From positions 49,938 to 113,937 of the forward strand of contig JAFTSU010000013.1 of assembly GCA_017467105.1 (NCBI GenBank): a stretch of 64,000 bases of DNA. Reading direction: 5' to 3'. The notes beneath the pieces are model-generated. The model was not told where the DNA came from, did not search any database, and saw only the letters and a list, made by a program, of their open reading frames with translations. Shown here in pieces: positions 17,201-26,698 of the stretch. Made by a program: the position numbers and the translations under genes. Position 1 is the stretch's first letter; each line of letters begins with the position of its first letter. The stretch comes from Clostridia bacterium (GTDB lineage Bacteria > Bacillota > Clostridia > Oscillospirales > CAG-272).

Positions 17201-20200
17201 TACTCAGTACACCGTCACTCTGAAGAGCTTCCTCGATTATGGCGACGGCGGCGCTGATACTAACGTGAAAAACACCTTCTCCTTCCCTCTCTACATAGAC
17301 TTTGAGGCTCCCACCCTGACGGGCTGCGAGTTCTATACGGAGTATGACAGAAGCGCGAAGAAGAACAGACTTTACGCAAAGATCGCGGTTTACGATAACC
17401 ACTACTCGATGTCTATGCAGATAGGTAACGTAGGCTACGCGGAGGACGGCTCATATCTTCTCGATATGTTCGACAGATATATGACTCCCGTATATTCGGA
17501 GGCTAATTCCGTATCCTACGTAGTATACGAGCTTACCGATCATATAGACGAGATCAAAAAGTCCGCGCATAAAAACACATTTACCGTAGTTTGCTACGAC
17601 TACGCGCTTAACCAGGCGGCGTACGAGATAGCTCTTCCAGACGAGTACACCGACGTATACTTCGAGGATGCGGAGTACAGCGAGGATTATCCCTACGGTC
17701 TTCTCACCATGAGTCCGAACGAGGTCAAGAACCTCACTCCCATGGTATATCCCGAGACCGAGTGGGGCGAGTTCGTTGAGTACCGCATTACAGGCAACAG
17801 CAAGGACACCGTTACTATCCTTAATAATCAGATAGTTGCGCTGAAGCCCGGTACGGCTTACGTTACCGTATACGAGCATAGCACGAACGGTCCTACCGGA
17901 GAGATCTCGGGCAAGCCTATATGCAGGCTTACAGTAAAGGTTCTCGCAGAGGGCGATAAGGGCTATAAGCGTTACGACAGACCCACGGTACAGCAGTTTG
18001 ACCTGACCGGCTACTACGTTGACAAGGCGTTCTACTTCCTCTCCTCCGATCAGCGAGAGATAGGAATGCAGGGCGACGTTATGAAGTTCGCAGACTCACA
18101 GAATCTATCTATGTATCCCTCTGAGGCGGTAACCCTCCGGCACGAGCTGCACGCCTTCTTCCCCGACGAAATCACCATAACGTATAAGTCGAGCAGCAGC
18201 GCTGCTACCGTTGACCAAAACGGTAAGATAACCGCTCAGCGCGAGGGATCGGCAACGATCACCGTAGCGGTAATGGTAAACGGCAAATCCGTAAGCTCCG
18301 AGTCGGTACGTATCACCGTCAAGGATCCCTTCGTGACCACCGGTCCCATCCTTACCGCCTACTACGGCAACGGCGGAGTGGTGACCTTCGACAAAAATCT
18401 CGCCATAAACGAGATAGGTCAGTACGCATTCTCTAATTTTGATTATATTCCTAAGGGCCCCGGAGACGAGATTTCCGAGGAGGAGCCCGACCTCACTAAG
18501 ATCTGGTATCTTGGCGAGGACACTATAACCAAGGTAATTATTCCAGCAAGCGTCGAGCGCATCGGTATGTACGCCTTCGCAGGACTCACCTCGCTTGAGG
18601 AGATCGAGTTCGAGGCAGGCAGCCGCATCACCACCATTGACGTGGGCGCGTTCTACGGTTGTACCTCTCTAACTAAGGTTACCGGTATAGAGAACGTCAA
18701 GTTCTTCAACCAGTACGCATTCCTTAACACGTCTATAACCGGAGTGCTTGATCTGCGCGAGGCAGTAGCGATCGGCGACGGCGCGTTTGCAAGAATGCCA
18801 GAGCTTTGCTACCGCTACAACAAGGATACCGAGCAGATGGAGAAGGCAGCGGACTCTCAGGCTGCGGTAACAAAGATCATCCTCTCAGACAAGACTCAGT
18901 CTATCGGCGCATACGCATTCTGGGGCTGCACCGGCATCAAGGAGGCAGTCATCGAGGCAGACAAGGTAAAGCTTGGACAGTGCGCGTTCTCCGGCTGTAC
19001 CTCCCTCTCGTCAATACGTATTAACGCATCGGTTATCCCCGCAGGTGTCTTTGAGGACTGTAGCGGTCTTACAGAGGTCACTATCGGACGCGATGTGGAG
19101 ACCATAGGCGAGCATGCATTCGCAGGCACTAAGATCTCGTCCTTTACGGTAGAGGACGGCAACGGAACCTACAAGACCGTAGCGGATAAGCCTTACCTTC
19201 TTTCAAGCGACGGCACTACTCTGCTTCTCGTAGCGCCTGAGCTTCCCTACACTAAGGACGGCAACGTTATCAGCTGCACTCTGGAGCTTGACTCCACCGT
19301 TACGGCTATCGCTCCCGGAGCTCTCTCCGGAAATAAATACGTCTCCTCTATCGTGGCTGTCGGCGTTACATCCGTTGGCGACTACGCTATGGCAGACTGC
19401 AGAAATCTCAAATCAGTAACCCTCGGTACTCTTACCAAGGTTGGAAAATACTCATTCTTCAACACCTCGATCAATACTATTCCCGATATCTCAGGCGCTG
19501 CACACGTCGGTGACTATGCATTCGCCTACACGGCGCTGGAAAGCGTAAGCATCTCTGACGGAGTAACCGTTGGCGAGGGCGCTTTCGCAGAGTGCAAGGA
19601 TCTGAAGTCCGTAACGATAGGCGACGGCGTTAAGCTGGGCTACGGCGCGTTTATGCGTTCAAGGGACGGAAGAGACAACTACGTAGTAATCTCCAGAGAT
19701 GATGATGACAACCCCATGCTCACCATCCGGTATTACGTATACGTATCAGATCTTAAGACTCTGGTTATCGGCAAGGATGTTACCGTTGGCGACTGCGCGT
19801 TTATGGGCGCGGCTGAGCTTACAAGCGTAACTATCGGTGACGGCGCGATCATCGGAAATATGGCGTTCTATAACTGCTCGATGCTGAAGGATATGGACCT
19901 TAGCGGTATCGTCTCCATCGGTGACGACGCCTTCAGCGGCGACGTTCTCTATATGATGGACGGCAGCGGAAGCGCTCTGACAAATACCGACGGCAGCTAC
20001 AGATACAGCTACCACGGACCCGTATTCACGGAGATAGACCTCTCCTCCCTTACCGATACAGAGATTGACGGCGAGACCGTATCCGCTCTCGGAAGCGGGG
20101 CGTTCGCTTACCTCAAGAATCTGACGAAGGTGACACTCGGCAGCGGCGTGACCGTTATTCCCGAGCGCGCATTCCTCGACTCAAGCAAGCTTACCGACAT

Positions 20201-21644
20201 CAATCTCGATAACGTTGTGGCTATCGGAGATTACGCCTTTGAGGGCTGTGCCTTTACCTCCCTCTCTCTGCCCAACGTTCAGACCGTAGGCAGCTACGCG
20301 TTCGTTTATATCGATACTCTCGGTGAGGTGACCTTCGGTGATAACACCGCCGCGGAGATCGGCGAGGGCGCATTCGCATACTGCTCCGCGCTCAGAACCG
20401 TTAACGGCTTCAAGAACGTCTCGAATATCGGCAACTATTCCTTCGCTTATACCGCTATTACAGAGGCGGATCTCTCCGGTGCATACCACGTAGGAGAGGG
20501 CGCGTTCATAAAGGACAAGTCTGATATAGTAAACTTCAAGGTAACTCTCGGCGAGAATATTGAGAGCTTCGGCGACAATCCCTTTGCATTCTGCCGTCTC
20601 TCTCCCTTCTCCACCGAAGTAAAAGACAATTGGAACGGCACTGACAAGAATGAGAAGGTGCTTTACACCTTTGATCTCTCCGATACCGTTAAGGTGGTCG
20701 ACGGCATTCTCTACCGCAAGGTAGCTTCGGGACTTGAGCTTGTATGCTACGCAGGCAGCTCACCCGAGGTCAACGTGGCAGAGGGCACCGTTCGTATCTC
20801 CGCTCTTGCCTTTGCAGGCGCACCCGTAAGCAAGGTTACTCTTCCCTATACTCTGAACTCTATAGGACACAAGGCGTTCTACGGCTGCGAGGATCTTATG
20901 ATGGTGTCCTTCGCAAGCTACTCCGCTCCTATACTTGAGGAGGAGTATGACGAGAGCTACTTCTACACCTACGAAAATCTGCCCGCAAGCGGCGAGTACG
21001 AATTCACCCTTTCCGACGGATCTCTGATAAAGTTCCCCGGTCTCGCTATCGTGGATTACTATATGTGGAACGCATCCTCGTATCCCTCTAACGTTTACTA
21101 CGGCGCAAGCTTCATTGATTATATCGGTCATATAACCTCGCCCGCAGTAATGGTTTATCCCGTTAACGGCGTCGGATACGACTCCTTCATCTACTCTCAG
21201 TACTTCAACGTTAAGATCGAGGGCGCTGCGGCTGCAGACGACGTTACTCTGGAGGCTATTGAAGCGATAAACCGCCTGCCCGACAGAGTGTCTCTCGCAG
21301 ATAAGCCTCTCGTAGAGGCAGCAAGAGCCGCATACAATAAGATAGCTACCCTCACTCAGCAGTCGCTGGTAACGGTGTACTCCAAGCTCACCGCTGCTGA
21401 GAAGCGTATCATTAATCTTGAGAATCTTGCAGGAGGCAGCACAGAGCCCGAGCCTCCCGTGGAGGACGATCCCACAGAGCCTACTCCTCCTACGGTAGAG
21501 CCTCCTAAGAAGGAGACTAACGTAGCCGCAATAATTCTGGGCGTGACGACCGCACTCTTTGCAGGCGCGTCGGCCACTCTCGGAATACTCTACTTCAGAA
21601 AAAGAAAAACCGACGCTCCGTCGGCATGCAAGGATTTGGAGTAA
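14241..21644 (+). CDS. Subtilisin-like (S8) cell-envelope protease with leucine-rich repeats
   Basis: A 2467-residue exported protease of the lactocepin/C5a-peptidase type. Signal peptide MTKRKILIRVTACCMLLAV; the catalytic triad is complete: Asp in VIAVLDTGLDYTHSAF (about residue 216), His in SDHGTHVSGI (about 290) and Ser in SGTSMATPNVSGLAALL (about 610). A protease-associated (PA) domain is inserted between His and Ser (VAGKIALIERGSTTFEEKVN). Fibronectin-like domains follow, then a bacterial Ig-like domain (about 1310-1370, ATVDQNGKITAQREGSATIT), then a long run of BspA-type leucine-rich repeats (about 1400-2230; IGAYAFWGCTGIKEAVI is one unit). A C-terminal helix (AAIILGVTTALFAGASATLG) with a basic tail anchors it; no LPXTG motif was seen. 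The ATG at 14241 has AAAGG upstream and starts the signal peptide. It lies 6 bp before the next gene and leads an operon with a peptide importer, so it likely feeds it. Confidence 0.93.
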   Translation: MTKRKILIRVTACCMLLAVLLTNVFSIGLSASETVSHGEAPYLNLFNGSLETNRNDYLDGSVMYRLPETVSKTDAVSVIITTDTETLLEAYGSSGEGMSFSEFSDTFTAGRVIKNIEKANATLIEKLDSLDIEYKIGEKYETLLAGFEIEILGADYETVYKALSSEADVILGDAYEKCDTELVENTVNVYETGIFNSKEFAEKYGIDGSGMVIAVLDTGLDYTHSAFDPAKMEGVDLGLTLSEVQALVGSTAASDIYAGLSAEDVYLNAKVPYSFDYADKDPDVFPIQSDHGTHVSGIILGDNDVITGVAPKAQLASMKIFSDTQTTARTSWILGALEDCVVLGVDVINLSIGTSCGFSHETEKEMVGNVYQNIRDAGISLIVAASNSYNSTYGSEKNGNLGLTSNPDSATVGSPSTYKGALSIASISGKKTPYLLFGDKIIYFTESSDRFSEEKNFVEEILKDGQDSVTLEYVKIPGAGRSSDYMGIEVAGKIALIERGSTTFEEKVNTAEKQGAIGVIIYNNVSGEIKMNVGATNIAACSIRQDAGKMLAEKDSGTISISRSQTSGPFMSDFSSWGPNPDLEIKPELTAHGGSILSSVPGEAYDRISGTSMATPNVSGLAALLRQYVKENFTDISDDPVEITKLVNQLFMSTADIVYNTNGLPYSVRKQGAGLANLSNSVATDVYIITHKDGVEMDKSKIELGDDPEKNGVYELSFSVKNFGTASRTFDISAYVMTEGVSDTKTHDGKTTVTEQGRLLDGARIEITKAEGATRQGSMITVDGGVTASVTVKITLSASDRSYLDSSFANGMYIEGFVVLDSPDATTVDLSVPFLGFYGDWTKAPIFDLDYFETNKDEIDDSIDTLDKTLPDAYASRPIGGTELDYVSFLGSYYFEQNPNNTLIAADRKYISLSNQTDAVNSLRFVWAGLLRNAAKIEINITDDSTGEVVYSRTNYDIRKSYGDGGSIYPANVEIEFSAIENNLKNNTQYTVTLKSFLDYGDGGADTNVKNTFSFPLYIDFEAPTLTGCEFYTEYDRSAKKNRLYAKIAVYDNHYSMSMQIGNVGYAEDGSYLLDMFDRYMTPVYSEANSVSYVVYELTDHIDEIKKSAHKNTFTVVCYDYALNQAAYEIALPDEYTDVYFEDAEYSEDYPYGLLTMSPNEVKNLTPMVYPETEWGEFVEYRITGNSKDTVTILNNQIVALKPGTAYVTVYEHSTNGPTGEISGKPICRLTVKVLAEGDKGYKRYDRPTVQQFDLTGYYVDKAFYFLSSDQREIGMQGDVMKFADSQNLSMYPSEAVTLRHELHAFFPDEITITYKSSSSAATVDQNGKITAQREGSATITVAVMVNGKSVSSESVRITVKDPFVTTGPILTAYYGNGGVVTFDKNLAINEIGQYAFSNFDYIPKGPGDEISEEEPDLTKIWYLGEDTITKVIIPASVERIGMYAFAGLTSLEEIEFEAGSRITTIDVGAFYGCTSLTKVTGIENVKFFNQYAFLNTSITGVLDLREAVAIGDGAFARMPELCYRYNKDTEQMEKAADSQAAVTKIILSDKTQSIGAYAFWGCTGIKEAVIEADKVKLGQCAFSGCTSLSSIRINASVIPAGVFEDCSGLTEVTIGRDVETIGEHAFAGTKISSFTVEDGNGTYKTVADKPYLLSSDGTTLLLVAPELPYTKDGNVISCTLELDSTVTAIAPGALSGNKYVSSIVAVGVTSVGDYAMADCRNLKSVTLGTLTKVGKYSFFNTSINTIPDISGAAHVGDYAFAYTALESVSISDGVTVGEGAFAECKDLKSVTIGDGVKLGYGAFMRSRDGRDNYVVISRDDDDNPMLTIRYYVYVSDLKTLVIGKDVTVGDCAFMGAAELTSVTIGDGAIIGNMAFYNCSMLKDMDLSGIVSIGDDAFSGDVLYMMDGSGSALTNTDGSYRYSYHGPVFTEIDLSSLTDTEIDGETVSALGSGAFAYLKNLTKVTLGSGVTVIPERAFLDSSKLTDINLDNVVAIGDYAFEGCAFTSLSLPNVQTVGSYAFVYIDTLGEVTFGDNTAAEIGEGAFAYCSALRTVNGFKNVSNIGNYSFAYTAITEADLSGAYHVGEGAFIKDKSDIVNFKVTLGENIESFGDNPFAFCRLSPFSTEVKDNWNGTDKNEKVLYTFDLSDTVKVVDGILYRKVASGLELVCYAGSSPEVNVAEGTVRISALAFAGAPVSKVTLPYTLNSIGHKAFYGCEDLMMVSFASYSAPILEEEYDESYFYTYENLPASGEYEFTLSDGSLIKFPGLAIVDYYMWNASSYPSNVYYGASFIDYIGHITSPAVMVYPVNGVGYDSFIYSQYFNVKIEGAAAADDVTLEAIEAINRLPDRVSLADKPLVEAARAAYNKIATLTQQSLVTVYSKLTAAEKRIINLENLAGGSTEPEPPVEDDPTEPTPPTVEPPKKETNVAAIILGVTTALFAGASATLGILYFRKRKTDAPSACKDLE

Positions 21645-21650
21645 CAAAAG

Positions 21651-23000
21651 ATGAAAAAACTAATACTTAGACTTATCGTGGCGGCGCTTGCCGTCGCCAC
21701 GGTACTCGCTCTCGCCGGCTGCGATCAGTGGAAAACTCCGTATGAGAAGATCGGCAAGGACGGGTACAACGTTGTAGTCAGATTTGACGCAGGCGACGGA
21801 AAGTTCTCCAACAGAAACGACGTCTACGTTGTTGACACCTTCAGAATGACCGACTTCGAGAAAAATCAGGACGGCAAGCACGAGATACCTCTCATAACCC
21901 CGGACAGCTCCTTCCGTCCTATGCCCTACTCCGCATCCCGCGACGGATACTTCCTGGCGGGCTGGTACACGGAAAGAGAGCTGCGCTTTGACGAGAACGG
22001 AAATATGCTGGACGATTTCGGCAATATTACCACCGATCCTGCAAAGCAGGGATATATATACAGCGGACTCTGGGATTTTGAAAACGACACTCTTAAGGTC
22101 GATCCCGCGTCAGCTCCCACCACGGATACAGCGTACGCAACTCTGTACGCCGCGTGGATACCCAACTTCGTATTTGAATTTTACGTTCAGGGAGAAAGCG
22201 AGCCCTACGATACCGCAAGCACCATCAATCTGCAGCTTCCTACCTGGAAGAACGGAAAGCAGTCCCTTGGTAGCCTGCCCGGCATAGACGGAAAGAGCTT
22301 CACGGGCGCTTATCTTGACCCCGAATGCACCGAGGTAATAACGGACACCATAACCGGTGAGGTGGATTACGCTCACGGTATAACAGCCTCCCCTGTGACC
22401 AAGGTGTACACCACCTGGCGCGACGGCGAATGGTTCAGGATCGAGAAGCTTGATCAGCTCACCAGATACGCATCCGAGACCGGCTGCTACGAGCTGACCT
22501 GCGATCTTGACTTTGAAGGAAAGACCTGGCCCAGAGTGTTCACGAACAACGGCTTCTCCGGCACTATCGAGGGCGGCGGACACAAGATCAGCAACGTCAC
22601 GGTTATTCAGTCCGATAACAGCATACTTCAGGGCGGAATATTCAAGGTGATAGGCGACAACGCGGTTATAAGAGACCTGACCTTCGATAACGTCACCTAT
22701 TCCATTACCGCAGGCTCCAGAAAGACCGGAGCTTCATTCGGCGCTTTCGCAAGCGCGGTCTCGGAGAATGCTACACTTGATAACGTTACCTTTAACGGTA
22801 CTCTCGAGATTGTGAAGAGCAGAACGCTCGCTCTCTCGGAGTCAAGTAATCACACCGTAGGCATTATCACCGGTAACGGAGCTCTCGAGGGACTTTCGGG
22901 CACGGTAGTATGCATTCTCACCGACGGCGACGTAAAAACGCCTATCACACCCGATGATAGCGGAATTATAGATATCTCCCTGCTGGGACTTGATCAGTAA
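21651..23000 (+). CDS. Lipoprotein with InlB-type B-repeats and beta-helix (GLUG-like) segment
   Basis: A 449-residue lipoprotein (signal with lipobox LALAGC). The middle part carries repeats of the Listeria-Bacteroides (InlB B-repeat, beta-grasp) type, recognised by GYFLAGWYTERELRFDENGN and ATLYAAWIPNF. The C-terminal 140 residues read like a GLUG-type beta-helix: CYELTCDLDFEGKTW, then FSGTIEGGGHKISNVTVI and DLTFDNVTYSI. Such modules mediate adhesion or protein contacts. It is coupled to the protease (6 bp) and 31 bp ahead of the binding protein, so it may organise the protease and transporter at the surface. No catalytic motif was seen. Confidence 0.83.
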   Translation: MKKLILRLIVAALAVATVLALAGCDQWKTPYEKIGKDGYNVVVRFDAGDGKFSNRNDVYVVDTFRMTDFEKNQDGKHEIPLITPDSSFRPMPYSASRDGYFLAGWYTERELRFDENGNMLDDFGNITTDPAKQGYIYSGLWDFENDTLKVDPASAPTTDTAYATLYAAWIPNFVFEFYVQGESEPYDTASTINLQLPTWKNGKQSLGSLPGIDGKSFTGAYLDPECTEVITDTITGEVDYAHGITASPVTKVYTTWRDGEWFRIEKLDQLTRYASETGCYELTCDLDFEGKTWPRVFTNNGFSGTIEGGGHKISNVTVIQSDNSILQGGIFKVIGDNAVIRDLTFDNVTYSITAGSRKTGASFGAFASAVSENATLDNVTFNGTLEIVKSRTLALSESSNHTVGIITGNGALEGLSGTVVCILTDGDVKTPITPDDSGIIDISLLGLDQ

Positions 23001-23031
23001 TCTTTTTTACCTTTAAGGAGGAAATTAAAAT

Positions 23032-25641
23032 ATGAAAAACAGAATTGTATCCTTGCTTCTGTGCATTGTAATGCTGTCAGCAAGCCTTTTAACCCTCGCG
23101 TCCTGCGGCGGTGGCGGCAATGATGGCGGCGGCGGAAGCGGCGGAGGCGGCGGATCGCAGAGACCTGACGCGTTCGTTATTATGACCGAGTCTCTTGACG
23201 GTCTGTTCAACCCCTTCTACTCAACCACCGCTAACGATGCTACCATCGTTGCTATGACCCAGATCGGTATGCTTACCACAGGTCTTGCTGCTGACGGCAA
23301 GACGGTTATTCCCGCATACGGCGACGGCGAGGCTGTCGTAGTAAAGGACTATAAGGAAGAGCGTAAGGACGACACCACGGTTTACACCTTCATTATCAAG
23401 AACGGCATCAAGTTCTCCGACGGCCACGCGCTGACCATTGAGGACGTTCTCTTCAATATGTACGTATATCTTGATAAGGTATACACCGGCTCATCCACTA
23501 TGTATTCCACCGATATCGTAGGTCTTACAAACTACCGTACGCAGACCTACTCCAGCAACACAAGCGACGCTGAGGACGATCTTGCCGAGAATGCGGCTAT
23601 AGCTGCTCAGACCCGTATAGACGAGCTTATCGAGGTGTACAAGACTGCTGACACCAACTCCGGTGAATCCTACGAGGCAACCGAGGCTGATATGCGCGCT
23701 ACTATCGCGGCATGGGACGTAAACGACGGTTACCTTGAGGCAACAGGTCTCTCCACCGTAGAGGAAGGAAGAGCCCAGCTTCTTAAGGACTACGAGCTTA
23801 CCCTCTCTCTCTTCAGAAAGGAGCTTGACCGCGACTACGAGGGCGCAAAGGACGCTTATACCGAGGAGCCCTACAAGTCCTCTCCCGTTAAGTTTGACGA
23901 GATCGTATCCTTTATGTACGCTGAGGGCTTCGTTGACGTTGAGTATGAGAGAGATCCCATCACCAATAAGGAGCTTAAGAATAAGTTCAAGACCGTTACC
24001 AAGCGTTACGGCAACTCCGTAGTAGACAAGGCTTCTGCTATTGACTACGTTTACACAAACAAGGTAAACAACGCTCTTATCGAGATACTCAATTATTGGG
24101 GAACCGCAAGCGAGCTTCGTACTCAGTACGCAGCGAAGGCAATGGAGATCATCCTTGACTCCAGACGTGAGGAGGACGGCTCTCTGCGCGTTAAGAACAT
24201 CGAAGGCATCAAGTCTCTCGGTCACACCACCTCTGTTGAGACCGTAACCATCGGCGACAAGGTTTATAACGTTGCTCACCAGCACAACTCCGACGGTACT
24301 CCCGTAAATGCTGACGAGTACGACGTTCTTGAGATCACTATCAACGGCGTAGACCCCAAGGCTATCTGGAACTTCGCATTCTCCGTAGCTCCCCAGCACT
24401 ACTACGCTCCCAGTCAGACCGTGGATATCGTAAATAACAAGTTCGGCGTCGTATTCGGCTCCTACGAGTTTATGAAGAACGAGATCCAGTCTATCAGAAA
24501 CATCAAGATCCCTATGGGCGCAGGCGCATACAAGGCTACCAACGCTCAGAGCAGCGACAACCCCGGCATCAACGATTTCTTCACCAACAACGTAGTTTAC
24601 TTCAAGTCTAATCAGCACTTCCTTCTTGGCACTCCCAAGATCGATAAGATTCGTTATCAGGTGGTCAGCGCATCCAACGCGGTTGACGCTCTTACCTCCG
24701 GTACCGTTCACTATATCTCTCCTCAGTACACAAAGGAGAACATCAACGATCTGAAGAGCCTTGCCGCAAACGGCATCAAGTACCTCTCCACCGACCAGCT
24801 TGGATACGGTTATATCGGTATCAACGCAGGTAAGGTAAAGGATATCAATCTCCGTAAGGCTATTATGTGCGCTATGGATACGAGCCTTGCTCTCTCCTAC
24901 TACGAGACAGGTACTGCGGATCCTATCTTCTGGCCTATGTCCACGGTAAGCTGGGCATATCCCAAGAACCCTGACGGCTCCGTTAACAACGATAACGGCA
25001 AGGAATATCCCGCTCCCGGCTTTGACAGAGAGCTGGCGGTAGAGTCCATTCAGGACTATATGCAGGCTGCAGGCGTTTCCGAGGGTGACGATGCTCTGGA
25101 GATCACCTTCACGATCGCAGGCGCAAACCTGACCGATCACCCCACCTACACCGTATTCCAGAAGGCTGCTGAGATACTCAACGAGTGCGGCTGGGATATC
25201 GAGGTTGTATCCGATACTCAGGCGCTCACCAAGCTTTCCACCGGATCTCTTGCGGTATGGGCGGCAGCTTGGGGCTCCACTGTTGACCCCGATATGTATC
25301 AGGTATATCACAAGAACTCCACCGCAACGAGCGTTCTCGCATGGGGCTATAAGGAGATTCTTGCAAACCCCGGCTACTACGTTGAAGAGACTTATATTCT
25401 CGGTCAGCTCTCGGAGAAGATCGACGAGGCACGTGAGACAACCGACCGCGACGAGCGTACCGCTCTCTACAAGGAATGTATGGGGTACATTCTCGATCTC
25501 GCTATCGAGCTTCCCGTATATCAGCGTGACGTTCTGTACGCGTACAATTCAAACGTTATCGATTCAGCATCTCTACCCACCACCATCAATCCCTACACCT
25601 CTCCCATAGACAAGATCTGGGAGATCGAGTTCAAGGACTAA
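23032..25641 (+). CDS. Peptide ABC transporter substrate-binding lipoprotein (family 5, OppA/DppA type)
   Basis: An 869-residue lipoprotein: signal MKNRIVSLLLCIVMLSA, lipobox LTLASC, poly-Gly/Asp/Ser linker, then the family 5 binding fold: IMTESLDGLFNPFYST, YTFIIKNGIKFSDGHALTIE, and C-terminal segments KDINLRKAIMCAMDT and ELPVYQRDVLYAYNS. Binding proteins of this family are usually about 500-600 residues. The excess is a charged helical insertion of roughly 280 residues (about 145-425) placed between the SDG...DVLFNMYVYLD strand and WNFAFSVAPQHYYAP. It captures extracellular peptides for the permease genes that follow; substrate length and specificity are not deducible. The ribosome site is AAGGAGG. 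Confidence 0.92.
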   Translation: MKNRIVSLLLCIVMLSASLLTLASCGGGGNDGGGGSGGGGGSQRPDAFVIMTESLDGLFNPFYSTTANDATIVAMTQIGMLTTGLAADGKTVIPAYGDGEAVVVKDYKEERKDDTTVYTFIIKNGIKFSDGHALTIEDVLFNMYVYLDKVYTGSSTMYSTDIVGLTNYRTQTYSSNTSDAEDDLAENAAIAAQTRIDELIEVYKTADTNSGESYEATEADMRATIAAWDVNDGYLEATGLSTVEEGRAQLLKDYELTLSLFRKELDRDYEGAKDAYTEEPYKSSPVKFDEIVSFMYAEGFVDVEYERDPITNKELKNKFKTVTKRYGNSVVDKASAIDYVYTNKVNNALIEILNYWGTASELRTQYAAKAMEIILDSRREEDGSLRVKNIEGIKSLGHTTSVETVTIGDKVYNVAHQHNSDGTPVNADEYDVLEITINGVDPKAIWNFAFSVAPQHYYAPSQTVDIVNNKFGVVFGSYEFMKNEIQSIRNIKIPMGAGAYKATNAQSSDNPGINDFFTNNVVYFKSNQHFLLGTPKIDKIRYQVVSASNAVDALTSGTVHYISPQYTKENINDLKSLAANGIKYLSTDQLGYGYIGINAGKVKDINLRKAIMCAMDTSLALSYYETGTADPIFWPMSTVSWAYPKNPDGSVNNDNGKEYPAPGFDRELAVESIQDYMQAAGVSEGDDALEITFTIAGANLTDHPTYTVFQKAAEILNECGWDIEVVSDTQALTKLSTGSLAVWAAAWGSTVDPDMYQVYHKNSTATSVLAWGYKEILANPGYYVEETYILGQLSEKIDEARETTDRDERTALYKECMGYILDLAIELPVYQRDVLYAYNSNVIDSASLPTTINPYTSPIDKIWEIEFKD

Positions 25642-25662
25642 TATCCGGGGGATAGGACAGCT

Positions 25663-26685
25663 ATGTTAAAATATATTCTGAAAAGACTTGGGCTGTCGGT
25701 ATTTATCCTTCTCGGTGTATCGTTTATCATTTATTTTCTCATCAGATGTATGCCGGTCAGCTACATCGACTCGAAGATCGCTGCCATCAACCAGGGCGGC
25801 GCTACCGTTCCCGAGGAAACCATTCTCAGCATGAAGGAATCCTACGGACTTGCCGACGGAGACGACTTTTTCGGCATTCTGACAGGATATGGCAAGTGGC
25901 TCGGGGGACTCGTTAAGATCAACCCCGAGACCAAACTGCCTACTCTCGATTTCGGAGTAAGCTTCAAGTACGCGATCCCCGTAACAGAGAAGATCAAGGA
26001 GTCTATGGGCGTATCCTTTGCGGTTGCGCTCATAGCCACCATCTTTGAATTTATGATAGCGATACCCTTAGGTATCACCGCAGCTACCCATCAGTACTCA
26101 CTTCGCGATTACATAGTAACCGTGCTGGTTATGATCGGTATATCGCTTCCCACCTTCTTCTTCGGTCAGATACTCAAAAACCTGTTTGCTATGCAGCTTG
26201 GATGGTTCCCGCCCTCCGGTCTTATAGACGCTACGACCGACCACACGGGAATAAATCTGATCTTGGATTATCTGAGGCATCTGTTTATACCTATTCTGAC
26301 GGTCGTTATCCTCAGCATCGGCGGACGAATGAGAATGACCAGAACCAATATGCTGGAGGTTATGAGCTCCGACTATATCCGTACAGCCAGAGCCAAGGGT
26401 CTGAAGGAGCGCGTCGTAGTTTACAAGCACGCATTCCGTAACACCCTTATCCCTCTCGTAACCTCTCTGGCGGGACTTCTTCCCTCTCTCTTCTCCGGCG
26501 CCATTATCACCGAGCAGGTATTTGACCTTCCCGGTATCGGTAACATTGCACTGGCGGCTATGATGGAGGCGGATATCCCCTTCATAATGGGCTACAATAT
26601 GTTCCTCGCATTCCTCAGCGTTGTAGGCGTGCTTCTCGCAGACCTTATGTACGCTGTGGTCGACCCAAGAGTCAAGCTTAAGTAA
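25663..26685 (+). CDS. oppB: Oligopeptide ABC transporter permease, OppB type
   Basis: A 340-residue inner-membrane permease. It begins with the classical LKYILKRLGLSVFILLGVSF helix, has six predicted membrane segments, and carries the cytoplasmic coupling loop SDYIRTARAKGLKERVVVYK that docks to the ATPases, followed by HAFRNTLIPLVTSLAGLLPS and the GAIITEQVFDLPGIG signature. It forms the heteromeric channel with the OppC partner 13 bp downstream. The first extracellular loop (about residues 30-110) is somewhat longer than usual. Confidence 0.93.
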   Translation: MLKYILKRLGLSVFILLGVSFIIYFLIRCMPVSYIDSKIAAINQGGATVPEETILSMKESYGLADGDDFFGILTGYGKWLGGLVKINPETKLPTLDFGVSFKYAIPVTEKIKESMGVSFAVALIATIFEFMIAIPLGITAATHQYSLRDYIVTVLVMIGISLPTFFFGQILKNLFAMQLGWFPPSGLIDATTDHTGINLILDYLRHLFIPILTVVILSIGGRMRMTRTNMLEVMSSDYIRTARAKGLKERVVVYKHAFRNTLIPLVTSLAGLLPSLFSGAIITEQVFDLPGIGNIALAAMMEADIPFIMGYNMFLAFLSVVGVLLADLMYAVVDPRVKLK

Positions 26686-26698
26686 AGGAGGAATTAAT

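Noticed and set aside
15954-17402. 482-codon minus-strand frame inside the protease gene
   Set aside because: Antisense shadow of a strongly biased coding region; no domain, and the plus frame has clear protease motifs.
23491-25311. 606-codon minus-strand frame inside the peptide-binding protein gene
   Set aside because: Antisense shadow; the plus strand encodes a recognisable family 5 binding protein.
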